DNA from: Acidocella facilis ATCC 35904
GTDB taxonomy: Bacteria > Pseudomonadota > Alphaproteobacteria > Acetobacterales > Acetobacteraceae
Length of the DNA: 64,000 bases
Reading direction: 5' to 3'
NCBI RefSeq assembly: GCF_000687875.1
Contig: NZ_JHYG01000002.1
Span: 1 to 64,000, forward strand
Shown: piece after piece, positions 25,006 to 33,368 of the stretch
How positions within the stretch are numbered: position 1 is the first letter of the stretch
Layout: each line of letters begins with the position of its first letter
Made by a program: the position numbers and the translations under genes
Notes under the pieces: model-generated
What the model saw: only the letters and a program-made list of their open reading frames with translations
Databases searched by the model: none
Told to the model about the DNA's origin: nothing

Positions 25006-26116
25006 TCACGCCGGCGCGCACCGCCCCGAACCTGCCGGGCACCAGATCCGCGGTGCCGCCATTCAGCAGCAATCCGGAAATATTGTTGATGGCGCTGGAT
25101 GCATCGTAAACCAGCTGCGCCAGCCTTGTGTAGCTCAACGTACCACCCACCGGCAGCCCCGCGATATAATCAGCCAGCGCCGCGGCCACGGCGGCCACCG
25201 CCACCGGATGGTCGGCCAGGCTGTCCGTGCTCAAACTCAGCGAGATATCGGCCCGCGTCACCACCGGCCCCTGCACCGCGAAGCTCGTGCCCACCGGGCG
25301 CACCTGCTCCACCGCCTGCTGCACCGTCGCCAGCAGGCTGGCCGGCGGCGACCCGGTGCCATCATCCACCGTCACCACGAAAAACCCCATCTGGGGGGTG
25401 CCAGTCTGGTCGAGATTCTCCGCAATCGCGTAGCTCAACCCCTGCATGATGCCAGCAATGGCGCTCGCGATCGACGCCGTCGTCGCCTTCGACAATCCCG
25501 CCAGATACATGCCGAAGCGCTGCTTGAACGCGGCATCGCTTTCCGCATCCAGCCCGCCGGTCAAGGCATTCGGGTTGCTCACGACATCCACCCCGGCAAT
25601 CGCAGCACTCAACAAAGAGATCGCGCCAGCCTGCACATTTCCGGCCTGCCCGGCGATGGCGGCCACCACCGTCACGCTCACCGCGGCGATATTCGCCGCC
25701 AGCACATAGCCGCCCAGCGCGGCGCTGTAGGCCGGATTGCTGCTGTCCGCGACGATGATGAAACTCTGCTGATTATTCGCCGTGCCGACACTCGCCCCCA
25801 CCGGGATCAACGCCTGCAGGCTGGGGGTGAAACGCGACATCACCACAACCCCGCTGGCCGCCACCGCCGGCAGCCGCGCAAACCCGAAATCCGCGCCGAA
25901 ACTGTCGCAATCCACGCCGGCACTGGTCGCCAGCCGGGTCGCGCTCAGCGTCTGCACGATCAGCCATTGCATCCACAGCGCCAGCGCCGCATTGGCCTCC
26001 AGAATCGCCCGCAGCACGGAGCCGACCGTCAGATCCAGCAAGCTCGCCGCGGCCCCCTGAACAGACGCCGCCATCCCCTCCACCAGCGTGGAGAAATTCT
26101 GCAACGATAATCGCAT
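24992..26116 (-). CDS. Baseplate J protein
   Basis: 374 aa from MRLSLQNFSTLVEGMAASV. It has the baseplate_J family features: the LLDLTVGSVLRAILEANAALALWMQWLI N-terminus, the GVDCDSFGADFGFARLPA segment, SVGTANNQQ, and GLDAESDAAFKQRFGMYL in the second half. It builds the baseplate wedge of contractile tails. The start at 26116 follows the gpW stop by 7 bp and is preferred over a longer reading inside gpW. Confidence 0.9.
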   Translation of the reverse strand: MRLSLQNFSTLVEGMAASVQGAAASLLDLTVGSVLRAILEANAALALWMQWLIVQTLSATRLATSAGVDCDSFGADFGFARLPAVAASGVVVMSRFTPSLQALIPVGASVGTANNQQSFIIVADSSNPAYSAALGGYVLAANIAAVSVTVVAAIAGQAGNVQAGAISLLSAAIAGVDVVSNPNALTGGLDAESDAAFKQRFGMYLAGLSKATTASIASAIAGIMQGLSYAIAENLDQTGTPQMGFFVVTVDDGTGSPPASLLATVQQAVEQVRPVGTSFAVQGPVVTRADISLSLSTDSLADHPVAVAAVAAALADYIAGLPVGGTLSYTRLAQLVYDASSAINNISGLLLNGGTADLVPGRFGAVRAGVIAVA

Positions 26117-26123
26117 GTCCGTC

Positions 26124-26489
26124 CTATATGGAAAATGAAAGCGATGCGGTCTGCCCGGTCGCGGCATCGACATATGAAACCGTGGCATTGACGGTGCCGT
26201 CATCGGCCATGCTCATCGAAACCGTTGGCGGCGGGGACTGCATCACCTGCGGCTCGCGCCGCATCTGCGCGCGCACCAGCCCGGCCATCAGGCTCAACGC
26301 CGCCGGCTGGCCGATAAACTGCCCCAGCCCCGCCCCATAGCCAAGCTGCCAGATATAATCACCAGGATTGGTCAGCAGCCGGCGCAAAACCCGCTGCTGC
26401 ACCAGCGCCTGGTCATCGAGAACCGCCAGATCGCCCGACGCGCTGACCATCAAATCGCCGCCAAACTGCAAGGCCAGATCAGCCATCAC
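26124..26489 (-). CDS. Baseplate wedge protein W (gp25-like)
   Basis: 121 aa. The short acidic N-terminus is followed by DDQALVQQRVLRRLLTNPGDYIWQLGYGAGL, the core of the gp25/gpW lysozyme-like fold family, which polymerises with the sheath start. It is encoded between V and J, exactly as in P2-type tail operons, and overlaps the V stop by 4 bp. Confidence 0.85.
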   Translation of the reverse strand: MMADLALQFGGDLMVSASGDLAVLDDQALVQQRVLRRLLTNPGDYIWQLGYGAGLGQFIGQPAALSLMAGLVRAQMRREPQVMQSPPPTVSMSMADDGTVNATVSYVDAATGQTASLSFSI

Positions 26490-27028
26490 ACAATCTCCGT
26501 CGGCAGCCCGGTCATGCCGTTCGGCGCCTGATGTTGGTGCCCGTCATAGGCATTTCGCAACGCGGCCAAGCTCCCATGCGCGCCGCCCTGGTCAGACACA
26601 AAACCGCTGACGACAAGATTGCCCTGCACCTTCACCGTTGGCGCCTGCAGCAGAATGCTGCCGTCATTGGAAAGCTTCACCGCGCTGCCGCTTTGGTGCA
26701 GCAGCCATAATTCGCCGGCCGGCGCGCCGGTGGCCTTGTCCTGCGCGGACCAGACCGCGCCAGCCACCACGCCCTGCTCCGCATCGCCCTCCTGCGCCAG
26801 CACCAGCACCTGGGTGCCCGGCGGCAAGGGAGCCGCCAGCCCCCAGCCATTGCCTACCCAGCAGGACATCACCGGCAGCCAGCCGCTCAAAACATTCTCA
26901 GGCTGGATCAGCACTTTCGCCGCATAGGCCACCGGGTCGAAACTCGCCACCAGCCCGAAGCGCAGCGTCCCCGCCAAGCCGTCCAGCCCCCCCGCATGGG
27001 CCTTGATCAGATTCCGCAGCTGGTCCAT
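26486..27028 (-). CDS. Baseplate assembly/central spike protein V
   Basis: 180 aa. An OB-fold N-terminal half (LRFGLVASFDPVAYAAKVLIQPENVLSGWLPV, then PPGTQVLVLAQEGD) is followed by a beta-helical spike region and a C-terminal YDGHQHQ with the HxH that usually binds iron at the spike tip. It forms the membrane-puncturing tip of contractile tails. It abuts the gpD-like gene. Confidence 0.85.
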   Translation of the reverse strand: MDQLRNLIKAHAGGLDGLAGTLRFGLVASFDPVAYAAKVLIQPENVLSGWLPVMSCWVGNGWGLAAPLPPGTQVLVLAQEGDAEQGVVAGAVWSAQDKATGAPAGELWLLHQSGSAVKLSNDGSILLQAPTVKVQGNLVVSGFVSDQGGAHGSLAALRNAYDGHQHQAPNGMTGLPTEIV

Positions 27029-28003
27029 TCACGCCACCCCGTAGGCTTTGAGGCTCTGCACAAACCCGTCCCTGTCATTCAACCGCCATTGCAGAGCGGC
27101 CACCTGGTAGCTGCCATCCAACGCCGTCTGCGTGCCGCTCAGCAACAGCGTATCGCCGACCGCATAGCTGGCGTCACCCGGCATCCGCCCCAGCAAAAGC
27201 TGCGCGTGGCGCTGGACATTCTGCAAATAGGCGCTGGCATACTCCCCCGCCTGCTGGGTGGTCAGGTTCGGGCGGACCAGATTGGTCGCCTTGCCGCTCC
27301 CCGCCGCTTGCGTCACCACCTTCTTGTCCCGGCAATTCCAGGACCGCACCGTGACACTGGCCGGCAACGCCGTGATCAGATCCACCTCCAGCCTCAGAAA
27401 ATTCCGTGCCGTCACCATCCGCACATTCGTGTTCAGCATCGGGCCGAAATTCAGCGTGCCGTTCACCACCGAAACCGCGAACCCCGCCGCCTCCGCCAGG
27501 CCGCACAGAAGCGACCATTGCGTGCTCGCCCGCGCCCCCACCGTCAGCGCGCTGCGGGCATGGTCGATCTGATAATACTGGCCGATCAGCGTCTGCGTCG
27601 GCGTCACATTCGCCGCCAGGCCATGCGCCTGCGCCACCGCCAGCGCCACATCGCTGGCCGTCTGATTGACAAAGCTCTCGGAAATCTCTGTATCGATCAG
27701 CAGCGCCGTCTCATCGCGCCCCTGCAACACCGCCACCCCACGCGCCAGATCGAACCGGAGCGTCTCAACCAACCCCGACAAAAGCGGCGCAAACCCGAAC
27801 CCGTCCGCGCCGATTTCCAGCAGGATCGGCACCGGCCCGCCGCCGTCCATCGCCAGCGGCAACAAGGAGGCCGCACTGGCCGCGCAGACCAGCCGGTAGC
27901 GCCCGGCCTGGTACAACCCGGCCGCCTCCACCTCCAGCTCGACCACCCCACCCAGCTCAACCCCGCCCAGGCTCACCCGCGCGCGCGGCTGCTCAACCGG
28001 CAA
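27029..28003 (-). CDS. Late control D-like baseplate hub protein
   Basis: 324 aa, the size of gpD/gp27-like hubs. The N-terminal half has paired beta-barrel strands (VSLGGVELGGVVELEVEAAG), with ASDVALAVAQAHGLAANVTPT in the middle and QNVQRHAQLLLGRMPGD later, matching the phage late control D family. It links spike V to tail tube. It overlaps gpX upstream by 11 bp. Confidence 0.85.
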   Translation of the reverse strand: MPVEQPRARVSLGGVELGGVVELEVEAAGLYQAGRYRLVCAASAASLLPLAMDGGGPVPILLEIGADGFGFAPLLSGLVETLRFDLARGVAVLQGRDETALLIDTEISESFVNQTASDVALAVAQAHGLAANVTPTQTLIGQYYQIDHARSALTVGARASTQWSLLCGLAEAAGFAVSVVNGTLNFGPMLNTNVRMVTARNFLRLEVDLITALPASVTVRSWNCRDKKVVTQAAGSGKATNLVRPNLTTQQAGEYASAYLQNVQRHAQLLLGRMPGDASYAVGDTLLLSGTQTALDGSYQVAALQWRLNDRDGFVQSLKAYGVA

Positions 28004-28181
28004 TGCCGCCTCCGGCCGATGGGTTGCGTTCCGGGATCACCAAGGTCGTCACCCCGCGCAGCACCGGATCGCTGATCTGGTTGGCCTGCGCGATGCGGAT
28101 CCATTGTGTCGCATCCTGCAGATATTGCGCGGCGATGGCGAAGAGATTGCCGCCCGCCACAACGATGACCGTGCGCATCAA
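27993..28181 (-). CDS. Tail protein X-like (LysM-like)
   Basis: 62 aa. The pattern VVAGGNLFAIAAQYLQDATQWIRIAQANQISDPVLRG, ending LVIP, is a short LysM-like fold as in P2 gpX and Mu gp45-region proteins. It lies between the U-like and D-like genes, the usual place. It overlaps both neighbours by a few bases. Confidence 0.82.
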   Translation of the reverse strand: MMRTVIVVAGGNLFAIAAQYLQDATQWIRIAQANQISDPVLRGVTTLVIPERNPSAGGGIAG

Positions 28182-28864
28182 ACCGCCTCCAGAGCCGAAT
28201 TCACCACCGCCCGGTTCACATAGCCGGACATCCCCGCCAACCCCGCCAACTGCCCGCTGCGGGCATTGATCTGCGTCAGCGCGTTAACCCCGGCGACAAT
28301 CGTCGCCGCCCCCGCCAGAGCCGCGCCAGCCGCCCCCAGAGCGGTTCCAGCATTGCCCATCGCCCCGGCGATCCCGGCTTGCGCCGCCGCCAAAGCCGCC
28401 AGGCTCGTCCCCGCCAGCACCTGCCCCGCCTGTCCGGAAAATCCCGTGGCGGCCACGATGTCATTGCCAATCAGCGTCGCCACCGGCAGCGCCGCCGCCA
28501 CATCCGCCAGCGGGTCGCTCACCACCACACAGGTCAGCGCAAACGGAATCAGATTCGGCCGGCGATATTCCGCCACGAAGCTGCTGATGATGACCAGATA
28601 ATAAAACCCGCCCCACACCAGCGGCATCTCGCTGCCCTGCGCCCGGGCAATATCCAAAAGCTGCGCCCGGGCGGCGGCATCCTGGCCGGAGAATATGCCG
28701 GAGAATGAAATCTCCCCATCATCCAGCCCCAGCGCGCCAACCACCCGGCCGCCGCCGATGATATTCTGCACCGCCAGGCGCTGCCGGCCGCCGAAGCGGA
28801 TCTTCTCCGGCACTTCCATGTCGCGAAACGCGACATTGCCCAAAGAGAGCACGACATCACTCAT
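28178..28864 (-). CDS. gpU-like tail protein with Ala-rich C-terminal extension
   Basis: 228 aa. Residues 1-130 (LGNVAFRDMEVPEKIRFGG, GALGLDDGEISFSGIFSG, then PLVWGGFYYLVIISSFVAEYR) match the general pattern of P2 gpU-like tail proteins. Residues about 130-210 are an Ala/Gly-rich, helix-prone hydrophobic stretch of the kind found in tape measure proteins. No separate tape measure gene lies between the chaperone and this gene, so the extension could be a short ruler; that is inference. Its ATG overlaps the stop of the frameshifted chaperone frame (ATGA). Confidence 0.6.
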   Translation of the reverse strand: MSDVVLSLGNVAFRDMEVPEKIRFGGRQRLAVQNIIGGGRVVGALGLDDGEISFSGIFSGQDAAARAQLLDIARAQGSEMPLVWGGFYYLVIISSFVAEYRRPNLIPFALTCVVVSDPLADVAAALPVATLIGNDIVAATGFSGQAGQVLAGTSLAALAAAQAGIAGAMGNAGTALGAAGAALAGAATIVAGVNALTQINARSGQLAGLAGMSGYVNRAVVNSALEAV

Positions 28865-29348
28865 CCCCGCCCTCCTGCCTCCTCATCACGCCAGCGCAGC
28901 GCCGTCCAGTCGAAGCGATGCCCCTCCAGCGTGCCCATCGTCACGATGAAGGCCAGCCGCTCCGCCTCATCCAGCCCGAACGCGATCTCGAACGGCACCC
29001 CGCAGCGCACCAGATACAAACAATCTGTTAGCCCAGGGTGCCGGCTCAGTTTCCCGCTGCGGCCGCCAGATCAGCCGGCTCAGCCGCAAGCAGCGCCTCG
29101 CCCACGGCGGCCACACCCTCCTCATCCAGCCGCTCCAGCGCCGCCTCGATGCCCGCCTCGCTGCCCGGAAACGGCAGCGGCACGCCATCCACGCTGGAGA
29201 CGGCAGCGGCAATCCGCGCCAGCCCGATATAAGCGCGGTTCTCGGAAAGCTCCGGCCCCAACACCTTATAAAGCCGCAGCTGCTCCAACACGCCCATCCG
29301 CCGCAGCTCGATCACCCGGCCCTTCGCATCCGTCACGCTCTGCGCCAT
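28861..29348 (-). CDS. Tail assembly chaperone, -1 frameshift product
   Basis: If ribosomes slip -1 at the GGGAAAC heptamer, the 100-aa chaperone is extended by 62 residues in the -1 frame. These begin LSRHPG and end RDEEAGGRG, with FDWTALRWRD near the end. The extension has no start of its own, is conserved in style with known frameshift tails (acidic EAERLAFIVTMGTL then W-rich), and ends in an ATGA overlap with the next gene. It would be the G-T equivalent that binds the ruler or tube during tail assembly. Confidence 0.75.
29046..29348 (-). CDS. Tail assembly chaperone, unshifted product
   Basis: 100 aa, mostly helical. KGRVIELRRMGVLEQLRLYKVLG at the N-terminus resembles gp41-like tail assembly chaperones, and the C-terminus is Ala/Glu-rich. 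The ATG at 29348 overlaps the tail tube stop (TGATG); an in-frame GTG one codon upstream is possible. It ends at a TGA directly after the slippery heptamer. It follows sheath and tube, as in Mu-like operons. Confidence 0.82.
   Translation of the reverse strand: MAQSVTDAKGRVIELRRMGVLEQLRLYKVLGPELSENRAYIGLARIAAAVSSVDGVPLPFPGSEAGIEAALERLDEEGVAAVGEALLAAEPADLAAAAGN
29049..29055 (-). promoter_or_regulatory. Programmed -1 frameshift slippery site GGGAAAC
   Basis: In the zero frame the codons read GCG GGA AAC TGA, so the heptamer is G GGA AAC, an ideal X XXY YYZ slippery site with the stop next to it. After a -1 slip the reading continues for 62 codons without a stop. Position at the end of the tail assembly chaperone gene matches lambda-type gpG/gpGT frameshifting. 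Confidence 0.82.
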
Positions 29349-29776
29349 CACACCTTGGTCCGGCTGGAGGCGAAGAAATCCAAACGCTGCGTCACCGTCG
29401 CATCGCCCTTGTACAACCCGGCGGAGGCCAGCTTGAACACGGCATTGTTGAACTGGTAGGTCGAGGTCGAGCCATCCGGCTCATTCACATACTGATAGAG
29501 CGTGCCACCATTGATGCTCTGCCCGTTCAGGTAGGCCGCCTCGATCTGCGCGATGAAATCATCGGCGGCGGAGGAGCCGCGATCCAGCATGAAGCTGCCA
29601 TTCCAGCCCTTCGGCAGCTCCGCCCCCAGCTGCACCCCATCCAGCCGGTCCACCCGCAAGGGCAGCGTCACCTGGCTCGCCTCAAAGCCGGTGACATGCG
29701 AGAGATCGACCCGCCCGAACGGCCCCATCACCACAATCTGGCAGTCGCTGCCAACGGAAAATGTGTTAAACGGCAT
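29348..29776 (-). CDS. Phage tail tube protein
   Basis: 142 aa, beta-rich, no signal peptide. VGSDCQIVVMGPFGRVDLSHVTGFEA at the start and NGSFMLDRGSSAADDFIAQIEAAYLNG in the middle match the contractile tail tube family. It forms the inner tube inside the sheath. It sits 15 bp after the sheath gene, the conserved sheath-tube order, and overlaps the chaperone. Confidence 0.87.
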   Translation of the reverse strand: MPFNTFSVGSDCQIVVMGPFGRVDLSHVTGFEASQVTLPLRVDRLDGVQLGAELPKGWNGSFMLDRGSSAADDFIAQIEAAYLNGQSINGGTLYQYVNEPDGSTSTYQFNNAVFKLASAGLYKGDATVTQRLDFFASSRTKV

Positions 29777-29791
29777 GTCTCATCCCTCTCT

Positions 29792-31345
29792 TCAGGCCGA
29801 AACCGGCACGGTCTGCACGCTCACCTGCACCGTCTGCCCGCCCTGCACATTCACGATGAATTTCTCGTTGATCGCCTGGTACTGCACCTGCACATCCGCC
29901 TGCACATAGCCCAACGCCGTGCGGCTCTGCGGATTGTTGCTGACATCGCAGATCACCGCGAAGGGCATGCTGCCATCGGTGCTGCCCAGCATCCCCTGCT
30001 GCAGCAGCCCGTTCAGAAAGGCCAGCAGCGTGGCGCGGATTTTCTGAAACAAAGTGCTGTTCACCAGCTGCCCGACATACCCGCCCATGCCCGCCTGCAA
30101 GGTCGCGGCGATATAGTTGGTCAGCCGCGTATAATTATCCCCGTTCACCGCCGCACTGGAGGAGGAATTATGCCCGCCGCGCACCCCCCAATAGGCCCCG
30201 CCCGGCTGCGGATTGGCAATCACATCGATCCCCGCACTCAGCAGCGCCGCGAGATCCGCGCTGGCATAGGTCGTCGCCGTCGCACTCCCCGGCTGCCCGG
30301 ATTTCTGCGAGCCCACCACCCCATAAAGCGGCTTGTTCAGCGAGGATTGTTCCGGCGACAGATTGGCCAACCGCCCCGCCACAAACCCTTGCGGCGAAAC
30401 CAGCCTGGTCACCGCATTGGCCTGGTCGAACCAATAGATCCAATCGCCAAACATCATCTTCGCGGCGTAGGAATCCACCCCCGCCTCGCCCTTCACCAGC
30501 ACCGCGTTCGCGATCGTATCGCCCGCCGGCCCGGTCAGGATCATATAGACGCTTTCGGACAGGCCGAATTCCATCTGCACGCTCCATTGCGTGGGATCAT
30601 CGGTATCCGCCAGCAGCGCGATGGCACAGCCCTGGCCGCGCAGCGCATACATGCCCAAACGCGGCGCGGTGTCAGACCCCACCAGCGTCGCCGCAGTCAC
30701 GCCATTGGCGCCATCGCTGCCCGGCGTGCCGCCGGCGAACGGGTAGCTGCCGGCCGTCGGCGTCGCCTGCACGGATTGCGGGCTCGCCACCACCAGCTGC
30801 GAGGGCCCGCGCAGCACGCCATTGCCGCTATTCACCGCATTCGCCAGATTTTGCCAGAATTGCGCGCCGCTGCCGGTGAGGTTGTCAAACACCTCCGGGC
30901 TCTGCCCCGGCAGCGCCACCGTCAGCCGCCAGCTATTGGCGGCGGACCCAGCCGAGAGCGTCAGGGTCAGCTGATTGCCCGTGCTGCCAGTATGCACGGC
31001 GGTAAAGGTGATCGCCCCCAGCACGCTCAGGCTGGCGGCGGTATCGGTGCCGTCGCTTACCCGCACGCAGCGGAAATTCGCCGCGCCTTGCTGCACGGCG
31101 GTCGCCACCTGGGTGCCCATATCATGCTTGCGCGCCATCACCGGCCCGAAGGCGGCGGCATAATCACTCATGCTGCCAATCACCGTCGGCTCGCCCACCG
31201 GGCCCCAGCTCGCCGTGCCCACCACGCCGAGCATATCCGTCGGCACGCCATTCAACAGCAGAGATTGCGGCGGCACGATCTGCACATAGAGATCCGGCAC
31301 CACCAGCGCGGTGGTATTGATCGCCCCTTGCTGAACAATCGGCAT
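29792..31345 (-). CDS. Phage tail sheath protein
   Basis: 517 aa. LNGVPTDMLGVVGTASWGPVGEPTVIGSMSDYAAAFG near the N-terminus and, near the C-terminus, GGAYWGVRGGHNSS, NYIAATLQAGM and the closing strand LGYVQADVQVQYQAINEKFIVNVQGGQ are hallmarks of contractile sheath subunits. Its presence shows a myovirus-type, contractile particle. It is full length, so contraction is potentially functional. Confidence 0.93.
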   Translation of the reverse strand: MPIVQQGAINTTALVVPDLYVQIVPPQSLLLNGVPTDMLGVVGTASWGPVGEPTVIGSMSDYAAAFGPVMARKHDMGTQVATAVQQGAANFRCVRVSDGTDTAASLSVLGAITFTAVHTGSTGNQLTLTLSAGSAANSWRLTVALPGQSPEVFDNLTGSGAQFWQNLANAVNSGNGVLRGPSQLVVASPQSVQATPTAGSYPFAGGTPGSDGANGVTAATLVGSDTAPRLGMYALRGQGCAIALLADTDDPTQWSVQMEFGLSESVYMILTGPAGDTIANAVLVKGEAGVDSYAAKMMFGDWIYWFDQANAVTRLVSPQGFVAGRLANLSPEQSSLNKPLYGVVGSQKSGQPGSATATTYASADLAALLSAGIDVIANPQPGGAYWGVRGGHNSSSSAAVNGDNYTRLTNYIAATLQAGMGGYVGQLVNSTLFQKIRATLLAFLNGLLQQGMLGSTDGSMPFAVICDVSNNPQSRTALGYVQADVQVQYQAINEKFIVNVQGGQTVQVSVQTVPVSA

Positions 31346-31348
31346 CGC

Positions 31349-31489
31349 TTACGCCCCCTTCGCCAACACGCGCACCACCGAGGCCGCATTGCCGCCGCCC
31401 AGCACCTTCAGCACGGTCGCGGCATCCGTAATCAGATCGCCCCGTTTGAACGTGCCAAACGGCTTCAACACCACCAGATGAAAATTCAT
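31349..31489 (-). CDS. Small 46-aa phage protein before the sheath gene
   Basis: 46 aa (MNFHLVVLKPFGTFKRGDLITDAATV at the N-terminus), a compact beta-type protein similar in style to the short proteins found just upstream of phage sheath genes. The spacing is tight on both sides (7 and 3 bp), supporting translation. I do not know its function. Confidence 0.65.
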   Translation of the reverse strand: MNFHLVVLKPFGTFKRGDLITDAATVLKVLGGGNAASVVRVLAKGA

Positions 31490-31496
31490 GTCTGCC

Positions 31497-32327
31497 TCAG
31501 CTTTGATAAGTTCCCAGCACAACCGTGTTGACGGTGGCCGCCATGGTTCCGAACAGCATCGCTGGATCCTGCTGCGCCAGCGTGGTCGGGTATTCGAGCG
31601 CATAGACCAGGTCGCGCCGGTAGAGTGCGGCATTGCCGCCATTGTCGCTGCTCAACGTATTGGCGAATTTGATCCGCGCCGAAGACCCATCCGCGAGCGC
31701 CACAAACTCATCCGCCATCAACGCCGCATCCAGAACCGGCGCCAGCGCATCGCGCAAGGCAGGGGAGGGGCACCACATCGCCACCCTGATCTCCTGGATC
31801 TGCCGGCGGATTTCCTGCAGCGCCCCAGCCCCCGCCACCACCCGTGCGACAAACCTCGCCGCCTGCGGCACGCTGATCATGCTGCCGGCATAATTCACAA
31901 TCCAGCCGCCCTGGCGCAGCAGCGCCGCCAGATTGCTCGCCACCGTCTGCGCATTGTCATTGGCCTGCACCGCGTAGGCATAGCTTTGCCCATCCACCAG
32001 CACGCCGGCCAGCAGGCCGGTCGAGCAGCTGCCGGAAAAGCTGGCACTCACCCCGCTCACACTCACCGCCAAGCTGCCGCTCGCCGGGCTCAGCGCCTGC
32101 CAGATGCGCGGATAGCGCGTGGTGATCTTCGCCGGCGTCTCGGTGGCGCTCACACTCACATGCGCCATGCCCTGCGCCAGATCCGCATCCAGCACCGGCG
32201 AAAGCGGCCAGCCCCGATAAATCTTGCAGTCCACGCCTAGAACACTCGGAGCCGCCGTGCCGCTGGGATACACCGCATTCGCGGCAATCCCCGCCAGCGC
32301 CGCCTCCACATCCGCCAGATCCGCCAT
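31497..32327 (-). CDS. Phage tail completion/joining-type protein
   Basis: 276 aa. It is not recognised with certainty. ADLADVEAALAGIAANAVYPSG at the start followed by CKIYRGWP is typical of a group of phage proteins encoded between head connectors and sheath. Positions suggest a neck or tail-terminator role. The middle (about 85-140) is beta-rich, and the final 100 residues contain RRQIQEIRVAMWCPSPALRDAL. It is coupled to its neighbours by overlap at 32327. Confidence 0.6.
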   Translation of the reverse strand: MADLADVEAALAGIAANAVYPSGTAAPSVLGVDCKIYRGWPLSPVLDADLAQGMAHVSVSATETPAKITTRYPRIWQALSPASGSLAVSVSGVSASFSGSCSTGLLAGVLVDGQSYAYAVQANDNAQTVASNLAALLRQGGWIVNYAGSMISVPQAARFVARVVAGAGALQEIRRQIQEIRVAMWCPSPALRDALAPVLDAALMADEFVALADGSSARIKFANTLSSDNGGNAALYRRDLVYALEYPTTLAQQDPAMLFGTMAATVNTVVLGTYQS

Positions 32328-32971
32328 CAGCGCACCGCCTGTACGCAGGAGAGCCGCCAGATGCCGCCAACCGCCTCGATGCCGGTCAGCGCATAACGCT
32401 CGCCCCGCTCATTGATCAAAATATCCGCCACCTGCGGCACCACCTTGTCCACAGCCGGCAGCAGCGCCACAAATCCTGGCACCCTGCCATCATCAGGCAG
32501 CCCATCCCGCGTGCGGTCGCCCAGCCCGCCGGCCAGCAGGCTGGCGGGAAAGCCGGTGAATAACGGCGTCTCGGTGGCCACCTGCACAGCGCCATAGCCA
32601 GTCAGGCCGGGCTGCGTCTGCCCGCCCGGCCGCACCAGGGCCAGGAGCCCATTACCCATCACCACCAGCATCGGCTTTGGCGGCTCGATGCTGGCGATGA
32701 AGCAAATCCCCTCCGGCCCGGCCAGATAATCCCCCACCCGCAGATAGGACCAATCCGCCCAGGCCTGGCGAAAGGGCACACCAAACCCGCTCGGCTCGCC
32801 AACACTGCCCGCCTGGGTCACAAACGCCACGCAGAGCCGCATGAAGCGGTTTTCCAGCGCCAGCGGCGCCTCCGGCCCGGCCGGGCGAAACGCGTCATGC
32901 AGAAAGCCCACACGCCGCGCCGCCAGCCCCGCCCCGTAGGCCAGCCGGTCCGCCAGCCGCACCCCGTCCAT
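32327..32971 (-). CDS. Phage head-tail region protein, unknown
   Basis: 214 aa, mixed alpha/beta. VRLADRLAYGAGLAARRVG, VGDYLAGPEGICFIASIEPPKP and the C-terminal ERYALTGIEAVGGIWRLSCVQ suggest a neck or connector protein; the last segment resembles minor structural proteins of related prophages. It overlaps the following gene by one base. The function is inferred only from position between capsid and sheath. Confidence 0.55.
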   Translation of the reverse strand: MDGVRLADRLAYGAGLAARRVGFLHDAFRPAGPEAPLALENRFMRLCVAFVTQAGSVGEPSGFGVPFRQAWADWSYLRVGDYLAGPEGICFIASIEPPKPMLVVMGNGLLALVRPGGQTQPGLTGYGAVQVATETPLFTGFPASLLAGGLGDRTRDGLPDDGRVPGFVALLPAVDKVVPQVADILINERGERYALTGIEAVGGIWRLSCVQAVR

Positions 32972-32972
32972 C

Positions 32973-33368
32973 TCAAACCACCAGGGTCACGCCGGCCTGC
33001 GCCAGCGCCGGGCCGGGCGGCACGCCCAGAAACCCGCACAGCCGGCGCCGCCAGCCATCGAACAGATTGGTGCGGTCGCGCAGCTCATCGGCATTATGCG
33101 TCCAGGCCGCCGCACTCTCCGTATCCAGATTCTCAGACGTCGGCGGGATCGCCGCCTCCAGCGTCGCCAGGGTGGAGAGATATTGCAAGCACACCGCCAC
33201 CTCCGCCGGGGCCAGATTATTCATCCGGTATTCCAGCGTGCCGTAGGCCTGAAAGAACCGCCAGGAGTTGAACCCCGCCGCCCCGGCGCCATAGGCCGGA
33301 TAGCCGCAAAAACGCCTGAGATCAGCCTTCTGCGCATCGCTGAAGCCGGTAGGCAGGGTGCCGCTCAT
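32973..33368 (-). CDS. Putative head-tail connector protein
   Basis: 131 aa, helical. FSDAQKADLRRFCGYPAYG, then LEYRMNNLAPAEVAVCLQYLSTLATLEAAI and a C-terminal basic stretch. Size and place after capsid and decoration genes fit an adaptor (gp6/gp15-like) that docks to the portal. It overlaps the previous gene's stop at 33368. Confidence 0.6.
   Translation of the reverse strand: MSGTLPTGFSDAQKADLRRFCGYPAYGAGAAGFNSWRFFQAYGTLEYRMNNLAPAEVAVCLQYLSTLATLEAAIPPTSENLDTESAAAWTHNADELRDRTNLFDGWRRRLCGFLGVPPGPALAQAGVTLVV

Noticed and set aside
28967-29212. 81-codon frame overlapping the tail chaperone in the third frame
   Set aside because: The -1 frame entered at GGGAAAC is the conserved-looking one and leads to the ATGA overlap with the next gene; this frame does neither.
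20041-31531. Very long open frames on the plus strand across the phage island (for example 20041-22590 and 28931-31531)
   Set aside because: They mirror the minus-strand genes frame by frame, are Arg/His/Pro-rich as expected from GC-rich antisense reading, and have no ribosome sites. The minus-strand genes carry all recognisable phage domains.
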